A stretch of DNA of 64,000 nucleotides, from contig JAPFBL010000049.1 in assembly GCA_026182355.1 (NCBI GenBank), forward strand, positions 4,795,001-4,859,000. Direction: 5' to 3'. The stretch comes from Hermatobates lingyangjiaoensis (Eukaryota; Arthropoda; Insecta; Hemiptera; Hermatobatidae). The notes beneath the pieces are model-generated. The model was not told the origin of the DNA. It did not search any database and saw nothing but the letters and a program-made list of their open reading frames with translations. Of this stretch, positions 23,129-34,991 are shown in pieces; position 1 is the first letter of the stretch; each line of letters starts with the position of its first letter. The position numbers and the translations under genes are program-made.

Positions 23129-24103
23129 CATTTTCCCAGGACGAGCCCAGGTATAAATATATCCATCTTGGCAAGCAGCAACAAAGCAGTCCTCTCTAAA
23201 GGATAAAGCAGTGAGACGTTCATGAGCTATCTTTTTACAAATTATTGGCTCAATACATGGAATTTGATCAAACCTTGGACAAGAGTATGTTCCTATAAGT
23301 TTTACTGGATCATCAATGGAATTGGCATCATTACTTTTTGGTAAATACTTTCTGGGAACAAAATCTTTTTTATGAGACAATGAATTACCTCCTAGTGTAT
23401 ATAAACAATTCTCATTACATGGATTCGAATCCGGCTTAAGAATATCTTCCGTCAAATCCCATAAACACAATTGAGTATCTTGTCCAACAGATCCCAGGCG
23501 ATAGCGGATAGCCGGTTTGTTATCTCCTGGGCCATTTTCACCACCACATTCTGATTCTGTTCTTATTAAAGACGTGTACGGATCAAATGCTACCACATTC
23601 ACCCAACTGTGGTGGCCCATGCCTCTCGCAACAACTCTTTTTTCTCTGAAACTCCATATTGTTAACAAGTCATCTTCACCACCAACAACAATGTATCTGC
23701 TATCAGGAGACCAACAGACACATAAAAAACCACCAAAATAACTCCTTGCAGTTCCAACTAATTCCATACTAGTATATGAAAACACTCGAAGGAATCCACT
23801 TTCAGAAACAACTGCTAAATAATGTCCACAAGGTGAGAATGCAAATTCATTTATACTTGTCAATTGGCTTATTTCACCTCCAATCACCCACCGGTACAAA
23901 GGGTTCCGAGTACTTTTGGCTTTACAAGTATAGATAGAGTACGATGATTCTTGCTTAAATACTTGGTAAGAGGGTGGAGTAGGTCCACAAGGCAATTCTT
24001 TATTATATAGATATAAAAGACCGCTTCCATGGCTAACAAGAAATAAGTTTGGGGAACCTGGTATCCATCTTATACAAGTCACCTTTGATTTGTCAATCAG
24101 CCT
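23129..24103 (-). CDS. WDR20: WDR20-like WD40 protein, large internal exon
   Basis: The exon starts after a TTTTTTTTAG acceptor at 24104-24105 and ends at a GTATGT donor (23128). It is 325 codons long, phase 0 at both ends. It opens RLIDKSKVTCIRWIPGSPNL and contains the signatures CKAKSTRNPLYRW, NEFAFSPCGHYLAVVSESGF, SYFGGFLCVCWSPDSRYIVV, GGEDDLLTIWSF, YRLGSVGQDTQLCLWDLTED and CKKIAHERLTALSFREDC, then GYIYTWARPGK. These are WD40 blades of the WDR20 family, the scaffold that binds and activates the deubiquitinases USP12 and USP46. The loop before the last blade is much shorter than in vertebrate WDR20. Without splicing, the frame continues to a stop at 23051. Confidence 0.95.
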
Positions 24104-26356
24104 CTAAAAAAAAAAATTATTAATGTCTGCATGAAATATTACACACATTAACAAAAAAATATAACTTGAAATTATAGTAAATACCTCTTTTATATATCTT
24201 TTAAGATATATAATAGACAATAATAAATACAATAATTAAAGATAATTATATTCATCTATGGATAAATATAGGTGATTTATTTTATGATCTTTTCCTAAGT
24301 CTTAACAACATTTTATTCTATGGTGCAAAGCATAAAATAAAGTTAAGTAGTTCAACAATTAAAGTAGTATTATTGAATTCATGGACTGACTGAAAAATCA
24401 AAAGATACAAGAATAAATGGGGACACTAAACATTTCATAAATTTGTATAGGGGTATCATTATTATCATTATCTTATATAATATACTTGGGTATTTACATT
24501 TCAGATTTGTATTTGCTGAATGTTCAACATCAACATAATTGGCACCTAATTATTATCTTATACAAGACGTATTTAAGTTAAAAGATATAAAGTTCATAAT
24601 ATTTAAAATATAATGAATTATAAAACTATTTAGAATAAGGTTCAAATAAAGAAAATGGCTGGCTATAGAAGGGCATTTTCGATTTCGAACATTCAGCAAT
24701 TCATGCAGGGAGACAGATTATCCTTAAATTATTTTGAAAATATGCATGAACACATCGGTTAGGAGACCCTTTACAAATAAGAAACCTATTATTAATGAGT
24801 ATATAACTTGCGATTTTATACTATTATATTACTTTGTGTATTACATTCATTAAATTACTTTACAAAAATGTATATTATAAATTCACAACATGCTAATTAA
24901 TTAATAATATTGCATTGTATATTAGTAATCAATGTTAATTTAATTTAGTTGTGCGTGAAAATTCTACAACTGATCTGACTTGGGATAAAAACTCTTCAAT
25001 TGGTTTGTCTTGAGGGTGTTCTAAAATTGATCAGAATTAGAGGTGGAAATTCTCAAATTGATCAGAAAAGCAGGTCGAACATCTACAAGTGATATGACTT
25101 GGGGTTTCAGATTCCACAATTGATTAGACCTGGTGAGTGAGATTCTACAATTGATCTGACTTGCGAGTAGAGATTCTACAATTGATCAAGTAGGAGGATG
25201 TGATGAATCCATTCCATAATTGATCTGACGTGGGGGTGACAATTTAAAAATTGATCTGACAAGGGGGTACAGATTTTACAACTGATCAGACATAAGAGTA
25301 AAATTCTACAATTGATTAGACTTCGGAGTAGAGATTCTACAATTTATATGGCTTGGGAAAGAGTACGCTTTAACAAACTTGCGAGCGAATATTTCATAAA
25401 TCACAGACAGACGGGTGATTTTACAATTTGTCTGACTCGGAGTAGAGAATACACAATTTTTAAGATTTTGACATGGAGATTCTACAACTGATGCGAATAA
25501 GGAGTTTATATTCTGCAAATGATAAGCTTGAGGGTAGAGACATCAATTGATGAGACTTGTGGAAGGAGATTATGCAATTGATCTAACTGGGAGAGGGGAG
25601 GGGAGGGAGATATTTAATAATATATTAAATAATTATATTATTAAACAATATATTTGTTTAATCTATAATACTCTAATTTGTAGATTGTGATTCTACAACT
25701 GATCTGACTTGGAAGTACTGACTCAGCAACTGGACTTAATTGGGGGTGCACATTACACAATTATTCTGTCTTGGGGTGATTCTAGAATTGAACATACTTG
25801 GCGGTTGCAATTCTACAATTGATCAGAGTTCGGGTGGTGATCCTACACTGATGTGATATGAAGGTATTGATTCTACAACTGCACAGACATGGGTATGAAG
25901 ATACTACAATCGATCAGAGTGGAGGTAGGGATTGTACGAATGGTAAGTGTTGGGTTGATGATTCTACAATTGACCAGAGTTGAGTACCAATTAGTCAAAT
26001 TTGGTATGTCAATTCTATAATTAATCACAACTGGGACCGGGGATTCCACAACTGATATGGCTTGTGGGTGGGGTTGAGATTTATACAGGAAAATATTGTT
26101 ACACTTATAAATAAATACTATTAAAATAATTTATAGTCTGCAAAACAATCATTTCCAACATAGTTGGAAGAACAAAATTATAACCAATAGGGGCCAATGT
26201 GTTTATTTTTTATTATTAACTTGTTTCAAAGCATATATCATGTTAATATAAATTACATTGGTATAACAGAAGTTATATCTTAATTAATTGCATTTCAAAC
26301 AATTAATGGTCATCCTGATATATTTTTTACATGAAAACAAATAAAATATAACTTAC
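24104..26356 (-). other. WDR20-like intron 2
   Basis: Bounded by GTAAGT at the donor side (26356-26351) and TTTTTTTTAG at the acceptor. 24104-24950 is AT-rich with nothing recognised; most of the rest is a minisatellite. Confidence 0.85.
24955..26080. repeat. Degenerate minisatellite, unit about 35-40 bp, roughly 30 copies
   Basis: The unit is close to GATTCTACAATTGATCTGAC followed by TTGGGGGTAGA, repeated over about 1.1 kb with substitutions and small indels. It is interrupted by a G-rich patch near 25590-25610 and an AT-rich stretch at 25612-25670. Confidence 0.85.
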
Positions 26357-26539
26357 TTCTTCGTTAAACAGTTTGCTGAAATCTTTTTTTATGGGATCAA
26401 CAAGCTGCATTTGACCTGTTGAAAATCCTATCATTAAAGAAACAGACTCTGAAGTTACTGTTGTGGAGTTGAAATCATGACATGTAGGACTTATACCCTT
26501 ATACATTTTTTTGTCAATTGGTTTCGTTAAATCACCAGC
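26357..26539 (-). CDS. WDR20: WDR20-like WD40 protein, second exon
   Basis: 61 codons, phase 0 at both ends, with acceptor TTTTTAG (26541-26540) and donor GTAAGT (26356). It encodes AGDLTKPIDKKMYKGISPTC, then HDFN...ESVSLMIGFSTGQMQLVDP and ends KLFNEE. This is the expected block between the N-terminal segment and the RLIDKS start of the next exon in WDR20 proteins, and the splice phases agree. Confidence 0.95.
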
Positions 26540-26750
26540 CTAAAAAGAGGAAGAGGAAATAAACATAAATTAAGCATCAAAATACATATAAATAATTAAA
26601 CTGACTGTAGTATACCACAGTATTAATAGTATCATAAAGCTTAATATAAATTTATCATAATATAAACAACGTTGTTTATATCGGCCAATGGACGCATTTA
26701 CGTCTCCGTTCCTTTACTACTTCTCCTTTTTATTTTCTTTTTTTTTCTTC

Positions 26751-26870
26751 TCTCCTGAAGACGGCAAGACGCCGAAATTTTCGAGATTCGTGAGTGTTAG
26801 TCCTTTTTCTTGTGTTCTCTAGCTGTAACTTTAATTATTTGTCCGTTTGGACCGTCTGTTTTCAATTCAA
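26751..26870 (+). repeat. Penelope-like terminal module (family 5)
   Basis: Hammerhead-like segment at 26751-26786: TCTC, CTGAAGA, C, GGC/GCC stem, GAAA, TTTTC, GAGA. Then CGTGAGTG and the end hairpin GTCCGTTTGGACCGT at 26841-26855, just before (TA)n. A second copy lies at 36065-36190. Confidence 0.65.
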
Positions 26871-26873
26871 AGT

Positions 26874-26929
26874 ATATATATATTTATATATATATATACA
26901 AACAATACATATATATATATATATATACA

Positions 26930-26964
<35 letters not shown>
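26874..26964. repeat. (TA)n microsatellite
   Basis: Compound AT dinucleotide tract with ACAA interruptions. Confidence 0.9.
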
Positions 26965-26969
<5 letters not shown>

Positions 26970-26999
26970 ATCGTATATCTAACAAGCTTTCACAATAAA

Positions 27000-27645
27000 C
27001 ACATGAAATAACAATCGATGATCAAACCAGTTAGAGTCAAACTCAGTTGAGTTTTTGACTCTGACGAAGACCGTTTGTTAGGGTTGAAAGATCTTTGTCT
27101 TCTTTTCTCATTTCATGTTGTGCTTTGATCATATATATATAAAAAGATTTCACATAAACACGTGAAACAACAATCAATGATTAAACCACAATAAGAATGG
27201 GAAAACAAGACTAAGATGTTTCAACCGTAACAAGCGGTCTTCGTCAGAGTCAAAAACCCAACTGAACACTAGATAACTTGATACTTGATACTGAGCCTCT
27301 TCAAACTTGATACTTTCGTCACGAGGGCAATAGCCTCTTCAAAGAGGGTTGACAGCTAGCGGATAGTTTTTTACTTTTTCTTACTGTACTCCTTTGTTTC
27401 CCCAAACATCCCTTTCTGGACATTAGTCCTTTCCTGTGCTTTCACCCTTTTAAAATACAACTCTTCCCTCCCACTCTTCTCAACTCCTCACCAGATGTTT
27501 TCTGCATCTAGTGTTCAGTTGGGTTTTTGACTCTGACGAAGACCGCTTGTTACGGTTGAAAGATCTTAGTCTTGCTTTCCCATTTTCTCATTGTGGTTTG
27601 ATCATTGATTGTTATTTCACGTGTTTATGTGAAATCTTTATATAT
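27000..27645. repeat. Family 1 Penelope-like 3' ends
   Basis: 27016-27130 is a plus terminus with a truncated inverted partner; 27149-27260 is a minus terminus. 27301-27520 is the family 1 3' UTR (AGAGGGTTGACAGCTAGCGG...), 27529-27571 the hammerhead-like core and 27615-27640 the terminal hairpin, followed by (TA)n. Confidence 0.7.
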
Positions 27646-27707
27646 ATATATATATATATATACACTATAAATCGTAAAGGTGATCAAAACTGGACACAAT
27701 ACGAGTT

Positions 27708-28680
27708 CAAAATTGAAGAAGAGTAACGCACAGAATAAGGATACACACTTACTAAGTCAGTTTTTCTGAAAATCCGTCTTTGGAGAAAAGAGAGAGGGCG
27801 ATCAAGCACGCTGTAGACCAGTTATGGCAAACCTATGACACACGAGCTCATTTTTGGTGACACGCATCTTCAAAGATAAAAAAAACATAACACTCGTAAT
27901 TCAAATATTTATCAAATAATATTAAGAGAAACAAATGAATCGGATAACAGATGAAGTCAGAGACTTTTGCTTGGGCTAGAAATGTACCATTATAAACCTA
28001 AAATAGAAGATTTAGCAGATTTCAGAACCAGAAAAGTCACTAATTTGTCATAATACTCATTTTCTAATTGTATAAATTTATACTTATTTTCCAGTCACAT
28101 ACTTTTTCTAATTAAATATATATTATTTGATTTTGTATGTTACGTGTCAATGAAATGTGTAAAACAAGTCCCTACATGTAAATCACTGGTTTCATGATTT
28201 TGGTTTTTGTGTTTTAAATAGCATTAAACAAATAATTAACCTACATGATGTATATGGTAAATATTACTATTTTTTTAGTTTTTAGTTTTGTGTTGTGTGA
28301 CACCATGCCATGAAAATTATGCTTTGCTTTTTTCAAAATTGTTCATACACCGATCTTAAAGGTTTGCCATCACTGCTGTAGACGCAACAAGTAACTTGCA
28401 GTTGTATCCACAGCGCAACGGCAAGTTACGTTGGAAAAAAGATATAAGTATACTTGACACTTTCTTCAACTCCCCAACAGCCCCTATCGCTCCAAAAATT
28501 TCCCTCCCACTCCAACCAACCCCTCACCATATGTGTCTGCATCTAGTGTTTCAGTTGGGTTCTTAACTCTCACAAAGACGGCTTGTTATAGTTGAATGAT
28601 CGTAGTCTTTTTTTTTTAATTTAATATTGTGGTTTATCATTGATTGTAATTTCACGTGTTTATTATTAGTTCTGGATATA
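27708..28680. repeat. Left arm of a ~0.97-kb inverted duplication
   Basis: Reverse-complements 34993-35985 throughout, including a hAT-like MITE in the same place with the same flanking octamer. It starts in AAGAAGAGTAACGCACA and ends in CACGTGTTTATTATTAG. The arms are somewhat diverged; for example the right arm has an extra 27 bp or so in the MITE. Confidence 0.85.
27819..28375. mobile_element. hAT-like MITE with 8-bp target duplication
   Basis: CTGTAGAC at 27811-27818 and 28376-28383 flanks a 557-bp element with terminal inverted repeats CAGTTATGGCAAACCT / AGGTTTGCCATCACTG form. Octamer target duplications and CAGNG-type ends are hallmarks of hAT transposons. No transposase. Confidence 0.85.
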
Positions 28681-28696
28681 ATATATATATATATAC

Positions 28697-28880
28697 ACCT
28701 GTCCAGATAAAGCCTACCAACACCAAACAGTACTTCCACTTTCAAAGCTGCCATCCATCCCATGTAAAGAAGGCTATTCCTACATTTGTTTACAATACTT
28801 TCACTTCAACTACGACGAATGCATTCTTCAGCCACGACGATTCAACGAAATATAAAGTGAGTTTTTGCAGTTTTTCTTAA
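28697..28880 (+). pseudogene. Penelope-like coding fragment joined to a terminal module
   Basis: 28697-28775 encodes IKPTNTKQYFHFQSCHPSHV and KKAIP, the conserved block upstream of the PLE GIY-YIG domain. It breaks off into a module-like stretch ending ACGATTCAACGAAATATAAA GTGAG near 28860. Coding is lost after about 28775. Confidence 0.6.
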
Positions 28881-28974
28881 ATGTTTTCTTTTTGTGTTTG
28901 ATTAATACATAAATGTATATTATATAACATTAACACAACTATATATATAAAATAAAATTATAAACAAAATTAAA

Positions 28975-29075
28975 GTTTATCAGGGCTCGGTATGACATTC
29001 AGGTTCAAATTAGAATCTCATTGCCAACGTTCCGGTTTTTATTTAAAACCTTTTACATAGGCAGAAGTATAAAAT
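28975..29075 (-). repeat. Family 10 Penelope-like terminus
   Basis: GTTTATCAGGGCTCGGTATG, then AGGTTCAAATTAGAATCTCA and TTCCGGTTTTTATTTAAAAC; reverse orientation of the 20595-20680 unit. Confidence 0.6.
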
Positions 29076-29124
29076 TTTGAAATAGAAAAACTATTACATA
29101 AAAAGATTATTTTATAAAAGAAAA

Positions 29125-29440
29125 AAAATGTAGTGGCCTACACTCAACTTTACTATACGTAAACATAATATTATACTTCTTGGGTATATAATAAATAATG
29201 TTTCATTTAGGTATAATATAACTGTCTAAATGGGGGATATTTATTAGTCTTTCATTCATGGAGGTAGTATAGATAGTGATTGATCCACTTATCAGTATAT
29301 ATGATTATTTTTGTATATCACGCCAATGATGCATTTATATGCATAAATTTATATATATATATATATATGCATTTATATGCATAAATTTAATATATATATA
29401 TATATATCAATAGTATAACTACATCAGTAATAACATTTCT
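29125..29440 (+). repeat. R1 repeat copy F (left end only)
   Basis: GTAGTGGCCTACACTCAAC and the TTTACTATACGTAA motif, then a duplicated ATGCATTTATATGCATAAATT with (TA)n. Cut off where the errantivirus relic begins. Confidence 0.7.
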
Positions 29441-30684
29441 CAAAATCAGACCTAACCCTCTCAAAATCCAGAATTATCCCCCACCAAAAACAGAAAAGAA
29501 ATCAAAAGATTTTTTAGGTTAACAGACTACAGAAAACTCATTAATTTTTCAAATTCATAAAACCAACTGAAAAGTATATAAAGAAAAATAAACAAATTAA
29601 TTTGGAAGACAAGAGAATTTTACACCGTTTTTTTACACTTAATAAACGAACCCACACTCTCCACATCTTGACTTTTCTAAGCAGTTACACTTAACTACAG
29701 AAGTATAACATTAGGTGCAGTACTTCGCCAAATAATTAATGGAACTGATTTACGGGTTGCTTTCGCATATAGAACACTTAATAAAACCGAAACAAATTTA
29801 GCAACAACAGAGCACGAAATCCTTGTAGTAGTTTGGACTGTTCAACATTTTCAACCATACCTGTATGGCAGAAAACTTCAAATATTTACTGACCACAAAC
29901 CTCTATAATGGTTGTTCAATCTCAAACCAAATTCAAAATTACACTAAGGTGGCGCCAGTAAAACTAGAGGAATACGACAACGACATTATATAAAAAAAAA
30001 GTTCACAAAATAATAATACTGAACCCTATCTCGAGTAGAAATTAATACCATAGAAGATGACACGGAATTTTTAAGAAACCTAGAACAGGTTAGTTCTACA
30101 CCTGATCTATCTCAAAGCCCTGAACTATTCATCCTAGAAAACCCCAATATCAAAAACGAATCTACGATAGCTCAGTCCAATAAAATTCTAAATATTAATA
30201 ATGATGGATAACTCATCAATTCACTATAATTCAGATGGTAACACAGTCACCTAACATACTCATATGCGAAGCCCCTGTTAATCACTGAAGTAATCAAATT
30301 ATAACTTCTCATGTAGGCACTATTCCAAACAAAGAAACTAATTACAGTATAAATATCAAAAAACAATTTGGAAGAAGACATACCTAGATAATTTTCTTAA
30401 AGCATATGTAGTACGAAATATCAAATATAATCTTTACTTCGAAAATAAAACCGATGAGGAATTCAGTCATTGTTCTGTACTAAAACAAAACTTCTTAACA
30501 CTCCCATATGAAAGTTATGAAATACACAGGGAAATTAATAGACGTAACGAGCGAAGCTAGAAATTATAGATATAAGTCTACCACTTAGAAAAACTAACGT
30601 CTAGAGGACTAGACAAAACCTAGGACAAATCAAAAGCAGCTATTATTGGCTAATTCAATAATTTGAATAGAATTCGACGGTCCT
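29440..30684 (+). pseudogene. Ty3/gypsy (errantivirus-like) pol relic, first part
   Basis: Broken frames encode the end of reverse transcriptase (a NPEKI-like block, PKTEK, FLG) at about 29440-29570 and a gypsy-type RNase H at about 29700-29950 (ALGAVL-like, AYRTLNK, TEHEIL, LYGRK, TDHKPL). After these come an EEYD block near 29970 and an LSRVE-like block near 30030. Stops and frameshifts are frequent. The linker between RNase H and integrase follows, and the coding sequence stops where R1 copy G is inserted. Such pol products copy the element RNA. Intact ones belong to a retrovirus-like family of arthropods; this one is inert. Confidence 0.75.
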
Positions 30685-31342
30685 AGAAGTCTAGAAGAGT
30701 ATGTATTTAAAGTTTGTGGACATGCTACGGTCCAGAATCTTTGATGGATCAAATCGATATTTTACATAAAAATGGGCCTCATGGTGTAGGTAGATGAGCC
30801 CTATTGTTTGGGAGCAATTATGCAAGATGGGAAAGTCACTTTTTCTGTCTAAAACCTGTTTTCAAAATTACATTTACCAAATGGACTTTACTTATTGTAG
30901 GGTCGAGTACTTATAAATATACTTATTAAATGGGCGTTCGAGTACATTTTCTGTTTCAGAAAATATTTTTTACGCTAAACAGCTCATTAAAAAACAATGA
31001 AAATTTGCCAAAATATTAACAATTTATAAAAAAAATGCATGAAATTTCAATTACAGCAAAGAGCAATGAAGCTATAAAAATTGAATAGTCATCTGTATTA
31101 TGGTTTACTTGCTACACTAGTTGTATTTGTTTATATTTATTTACATTGACTTAGAAATTTTTTGAGTGAATCCACTGAAATCAAATTAATGTTTAAAGGA
31201 GTAATGAAAAATTTATAAATGATTTAACGACTTAATATGAGATACAAAATAATAAAATTCTTATATGTAAAAAATCAACGCTAAACATATATTTTCTGAT
31301 ACTCTCCATAGTATGACGGATTTGAGGAACAAAATGATCTAA

Positions 31343-32719
31343 TCTATATAAATAAAATAATGACTTTGTCTGTACATTGCTTAGAACTGACTCATTTCAA
31401 GTTTTCTTTACGTTTCATACACTGGAGAAACCGAATCCACCCTTAGAAAAATTTCTGTCGGTTTGTCTGTTTGTCCGCAAAACTTTGTCACAAGTAAACT
31501 CAGCTACCATAAGACATATAAAGCTAAAACTTTTACAGTAGATTTGTGTAGGTCTAACTTAAAATATAGCATTTGAATTATTTGGAAATTCAACGTAGAA
31601 GTGAAGTTATGGACGTTTAAAGCAAAAACGTTTGTCACAAGTAAACTCAGCCACCATAAGACATGGCGAGCTGAAACTTTGACACTGGATTTGTGTATGC
31701 CTAACTTAAAATACGGGCTCTAAATAGATTCATAATTCAGTACAGAAACGAAGTTATAGGGCTTTAAGCGTATTTTCCTAAATTCACAGACAAGTTTGTT
31801 TTGAAAATACACAGGTGTGGCAAGTAGGTATTGTTAGTTGATTTTAATTTCATTGGAGCATATGAATATATTGCGTATTTGACATCTTTGAAAAGGTGTT
31901 TCCCAGAGTTGAGGATGTACTATCTATTACGAATAAATAGTTTTGTAAACGAGCAATTCTCAACTCTTAATATGAACAGGCAGGAAAAATCAACAAACAA
32001 GTTCTGATGCTATATCATACCGAGGAAAGAACTTACAAGTCAGTAAAGAGATTGGATTAGTGATGAAGAAGCAGTTCATTATCTAATTGAATTTCTTGAC
32101 TCTAAATTTATTTCTCCGGGACTGCCTGCTCATGAGTAAAAACTTAAAGTAGGAGCGCCAATCATCCTGCAATTTAGTAGCAGTTACATATTTCCATGTT
32201 ACGAAACATGAGTGCCCCAAAACTGTGCAACGGGACACGACTCGGAGTTTGTGCTCTGCACAGATGTGCCGTAGGGGCGGCCATCATGACTGGGTGTGGA
32301 ATGTGGAGTCTGTGTGTATACCACCCATACCATTGATTCCGAGCCATTGTCTGTTTCCTTTGAAATGATTGCAAAGTCCTGTCAGAGTCTATTTTGCAAT
32401 GACATTAACTAAGTCGCAAAGGGAGACTTTATCTAACGCAGGAATTCAAGTTAGCGAAACCAAGTTTTTCTCACATGGTCAACTATAGTTTACTTGCTCA
32501 AGAGTCAGAGGTTCCAACTGTTTGTTCTTCCGTGAACCTGAAGGACAGACAGCTAATGTGGTGTATACAGAGGCATTTGTTTAACACCGTACTAATAATG
32601 GTATTTTCTACTATTCTATAATTTCTAATTATAGTATTAGTATAATACTATAATTGATATTTTGGAATACCAAGTATAATAGAATTTTTGATTCCGTCAA
32701 AGACGAGTACGTTTGCTAG
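31343..32719 (+). mobile_element. Helitron, both ends present, non-autonomous
   Basis: Starts TCTATATAAATAAAATAATG at 31343 after an A. It ends with hairpin CGTCAAAGACG (32695-32705), ten bases, and CTAG (32716-32719) before a T. These are the classic Helitron ends with insertion between A and T, and R1 continues on both sides. It retains a broken Pif1-type helicase end but no Rep domain. Confidence 0.9.
32200..32560 (+). pseudogene. Helitron Pif1-like helicase C-terminal relic
   Basis: In plus frames with breaks: PKLCNGTRLGV near 32217-32250, then a GxG/IPRIP-equivalent region disrupted by stops. Next is CPVRVYFAMTLTKSQRETLS at 32383-32442, then FSHGQL near 32467-32490 and CSRVRGS. The order NGTRL, FAMTxxKSQ, SHGQLY, CSR is the end of the Helitron RepHel helicase, which unwinds DNA during rolling-circle transposition. 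A matching relic lies on the minus strand at 45815-45480. Confidence 0.8.
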
Positions 32720-32985
32720 TCAATCTATATGTTACACCCTTGAACAATATAGAAGTGTGAGGAACGGACTCTTTCCTAATATGCTGACAAATATCCAGTT
32801 TTTTTACTTTTCTAGTCTAATAGTTCACATCTATTATTTTCAAAAATTTCAAGCTTCCAACTATAAAAGTTTTCAATTATACTGAAAAGCCGGCTTTGAA
32901 ATTGATTTGAGCGTGCAAAACTGGCTAATACTAATATATTATTTCTCAATATTCATTGTAAGCCACTTCAGATTTTCTAAATATG

Positions 32986-33590
32986 TCCAAGCATATAAAA
33001 TAAAAGTAAGCCGAGGCATAGAAGTAGTAAATGAATTAGAGTAAAGCATTTCACTCATCCCAACGTCCCGAAAATAATAATAGCGGTTAATGGTTTAGAA
33101 ATTAGCCGTCATCTGGTTAAAGAGTTTCTAGCTCTTCACAAAATTAAATTGCATCTAATAAGTTCTCAACAGCCAGAGTAAAATGGAATTATCAAAAGAT
33201 TTCAATTCTTTTGACATTTTTTTAGATGTTAAATCTAAAAGAACATATTAGAATAATAAATAATAAAGCGTTCAGTTGTGAGCCAATAAAAATAAAAGTT
33301 CACCATACTTTACTGCCCTATAATAAATATCCATTGAACCACCAAACTAACACCTTTCGATAATATATCGGGCCACACCAACATCAAGGAAACACCTGAC
33401 GATTGCCTACGTAAGGAAAAGGTGAACTACTTTATAGAGCATTAACAAAAACTCTGCACTCAAAAAAAAAAAGTTTAATAAACCAAAACGAAGTAATACA
33501 ATACAATAAATAAATATAATTTATTATATAAAAAAATATAATAATAAATAAACCAGAATCTATAAGAAAAATAAATTATTCCAAAAATAA
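32986..33590 (+). pseudogene. Ty3/gypsy integrase relic
   Basis: Continues the pol relic after R1 copy G. Broken frames show a catalytic-core segment (FSKYVQAYKIK, about 32965-33005), a block spaced like the second and third acidic positions (HKIKLH, SSQQPE, NGIIKRFH, about 33130-33215), and a THSTTKLTPFE-like end near 33335-33360. Multiple stops. The integrase would insert cDNA into the genome. Confidence 0.7.
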
Positions 33591-34270
33591 ATCAGAACTT
33601 AAAAAATGGTGGGGGAATGAATTCCCAACACTACAACACTCGAATTAACATTCATCTATCAAATATAAATACTTAGGAAAGGAAAATTATAGATTTTCAA
33701 ATGCTCTAACCTCTTGTTCTCTTACAAACACGGCATCGAAGTCAACAATTTGATAAAATATTAGGATATTACCAATTAACTTGGGAAATGCAAGGCTACC
33801 AATCAATCACCACACAGTAACTACAACGGACTTGACGTACTAGGTTTACGAATCTAACGACATGAGTAATAACTTTAAAGAATTTTACAGAGTAGAACAC
33901 TTCGAAATAAAAACGAATGGAGACAAAAAAGAGGACTCATAAATGGATTAGGGGGCATATTTTCATTTATATCACGTAATCAAGATGTTAGCGACGGGAA
34001 AAGCTACGGAAAAATATTCTTACACATATTAACAATAAACAAGAACCTAAAGAACAGCTAAACTACCATTACAATTAGGATCAATTTAATAAGCAACTAT
34101 AATAGAAACATTAAAAAAACATGGAACAACTCAATCAAAAAATGCAGATAGAGAATCAATCACATCGAAACAAAAATTAATAGATATTTTAAAACATATT
34201 CAGATAGTGTACAACAGAATACTGAATACACTCCAAGAAATAGAAAACACTGTAATGTTCTGAAAGATAT
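33590..34270 (+). pseudogene. Errantivirus-like envelope (env) relic
   Basis: Downstream of the integrase relic, broken frames include a furin-type RxKR site at about 33921-33932 followed by a glycine-rich fusion-peptide-like segment, then Asn/Gln/Leu-rich heptad-type sequence to about 34260. This arrangement is that of the F-like envelope proteins of insect errantiviruses. Many stops and at least one frameshift leave no continuous reading frame, and the ectodomain start, membrane anchor and LTRs are not recognisable. Confidence 0.6.
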
Positions 34271-34559
34271 AAACCTTAAATCCTACATGATTTCATCACG
34301 CGAGATTTAACAAGAAATTATTTTTTCTCAAAAACCCTTGTTTGAGTTGCCCAGCATTTTGTTCCCTTTCCTTGCCTTTTAAAATATTTCTCTTGCCACC
34401 CTTCCTTCTCAATACCACGACATTTTTCATATTTCCCTTGTTACAGGTCGTGTGTGACTCAAACAAACAAACAAAAGACCAGTTACTTTGTTTGAAAGAT
34501 TTTAATCCCATTCCTGAATTTCTTATTGTGGTTCAGACGTTGTTTTTTTCAATTTAACG

Positions 34560-34935
34560 TATATACTGTGAAATGTTGTTAAGCGTATATATATATATAC
34601 AGAAAAATCACAATAAATAAACATGTGATGCAATCAATGAAGTCTAAACTTACATAAAGTAAAAGGCTTCAGAGCATTTATTTCTATTGTTTTCCATTTT
34701 CCATTGTGGTTTAGACTTCATACCTTCATACATACATATATATATAAAGATTTCATATAAACAGGTTAAATAACTATCAATGATCAAACCATTTTTCTCT
34801 TTTCATATTGTGGTTTGATGATATATAATATATATATATATAAAGATTTCATATAAACAGGTTAATATATATATATTATTATATATATATATATATATTG
34901 GAGTTAGCTTCAGCTACTCAAAGGGACAACGACTC

Positions 34936-34991
<56 letters not shown>

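Larger units (their letters stand above)
30685..32985 (-). repeat. R1 repeat copy G, minus, split by a Helitron
   Basis: 30685-31342 and 32720-32985 are two parts of one R1 copy in reverse orientation (CACGCTACGGTCCAGAATC-like start, CTATTGTTTGGGAGCAATTA, later GAAAAGCCGGCTTTGAAATT). The Helitron at 31343-32719 sits between them. It is inserted into the errantivirus relic. Confidence 0.8.

Noticed and set aside
23517..23741. Plus-strand open frame of 74 codons
   Set aside because: Antisense shadow of the WDR20-like exon.
26794..26998. Tyr/Ile repeat open frames (also at 9626, 17252, 27511, 56368, 56540, 57090, 57817)
   Set aside because: They read through (TA)n tracts and flanking element ends; no independent coding evidence.
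32174..32374. 66-codon minus-strand open frame in the Helitron
   Set aside because: The conserved helicase motifs are on the plus strand of the same bases.
34296..34557. Overlapping plus and minus frames of about 71 codons
   Set aside because: No motif content; sequence is the spacer after the env relic running into a Penelope-like scrap.
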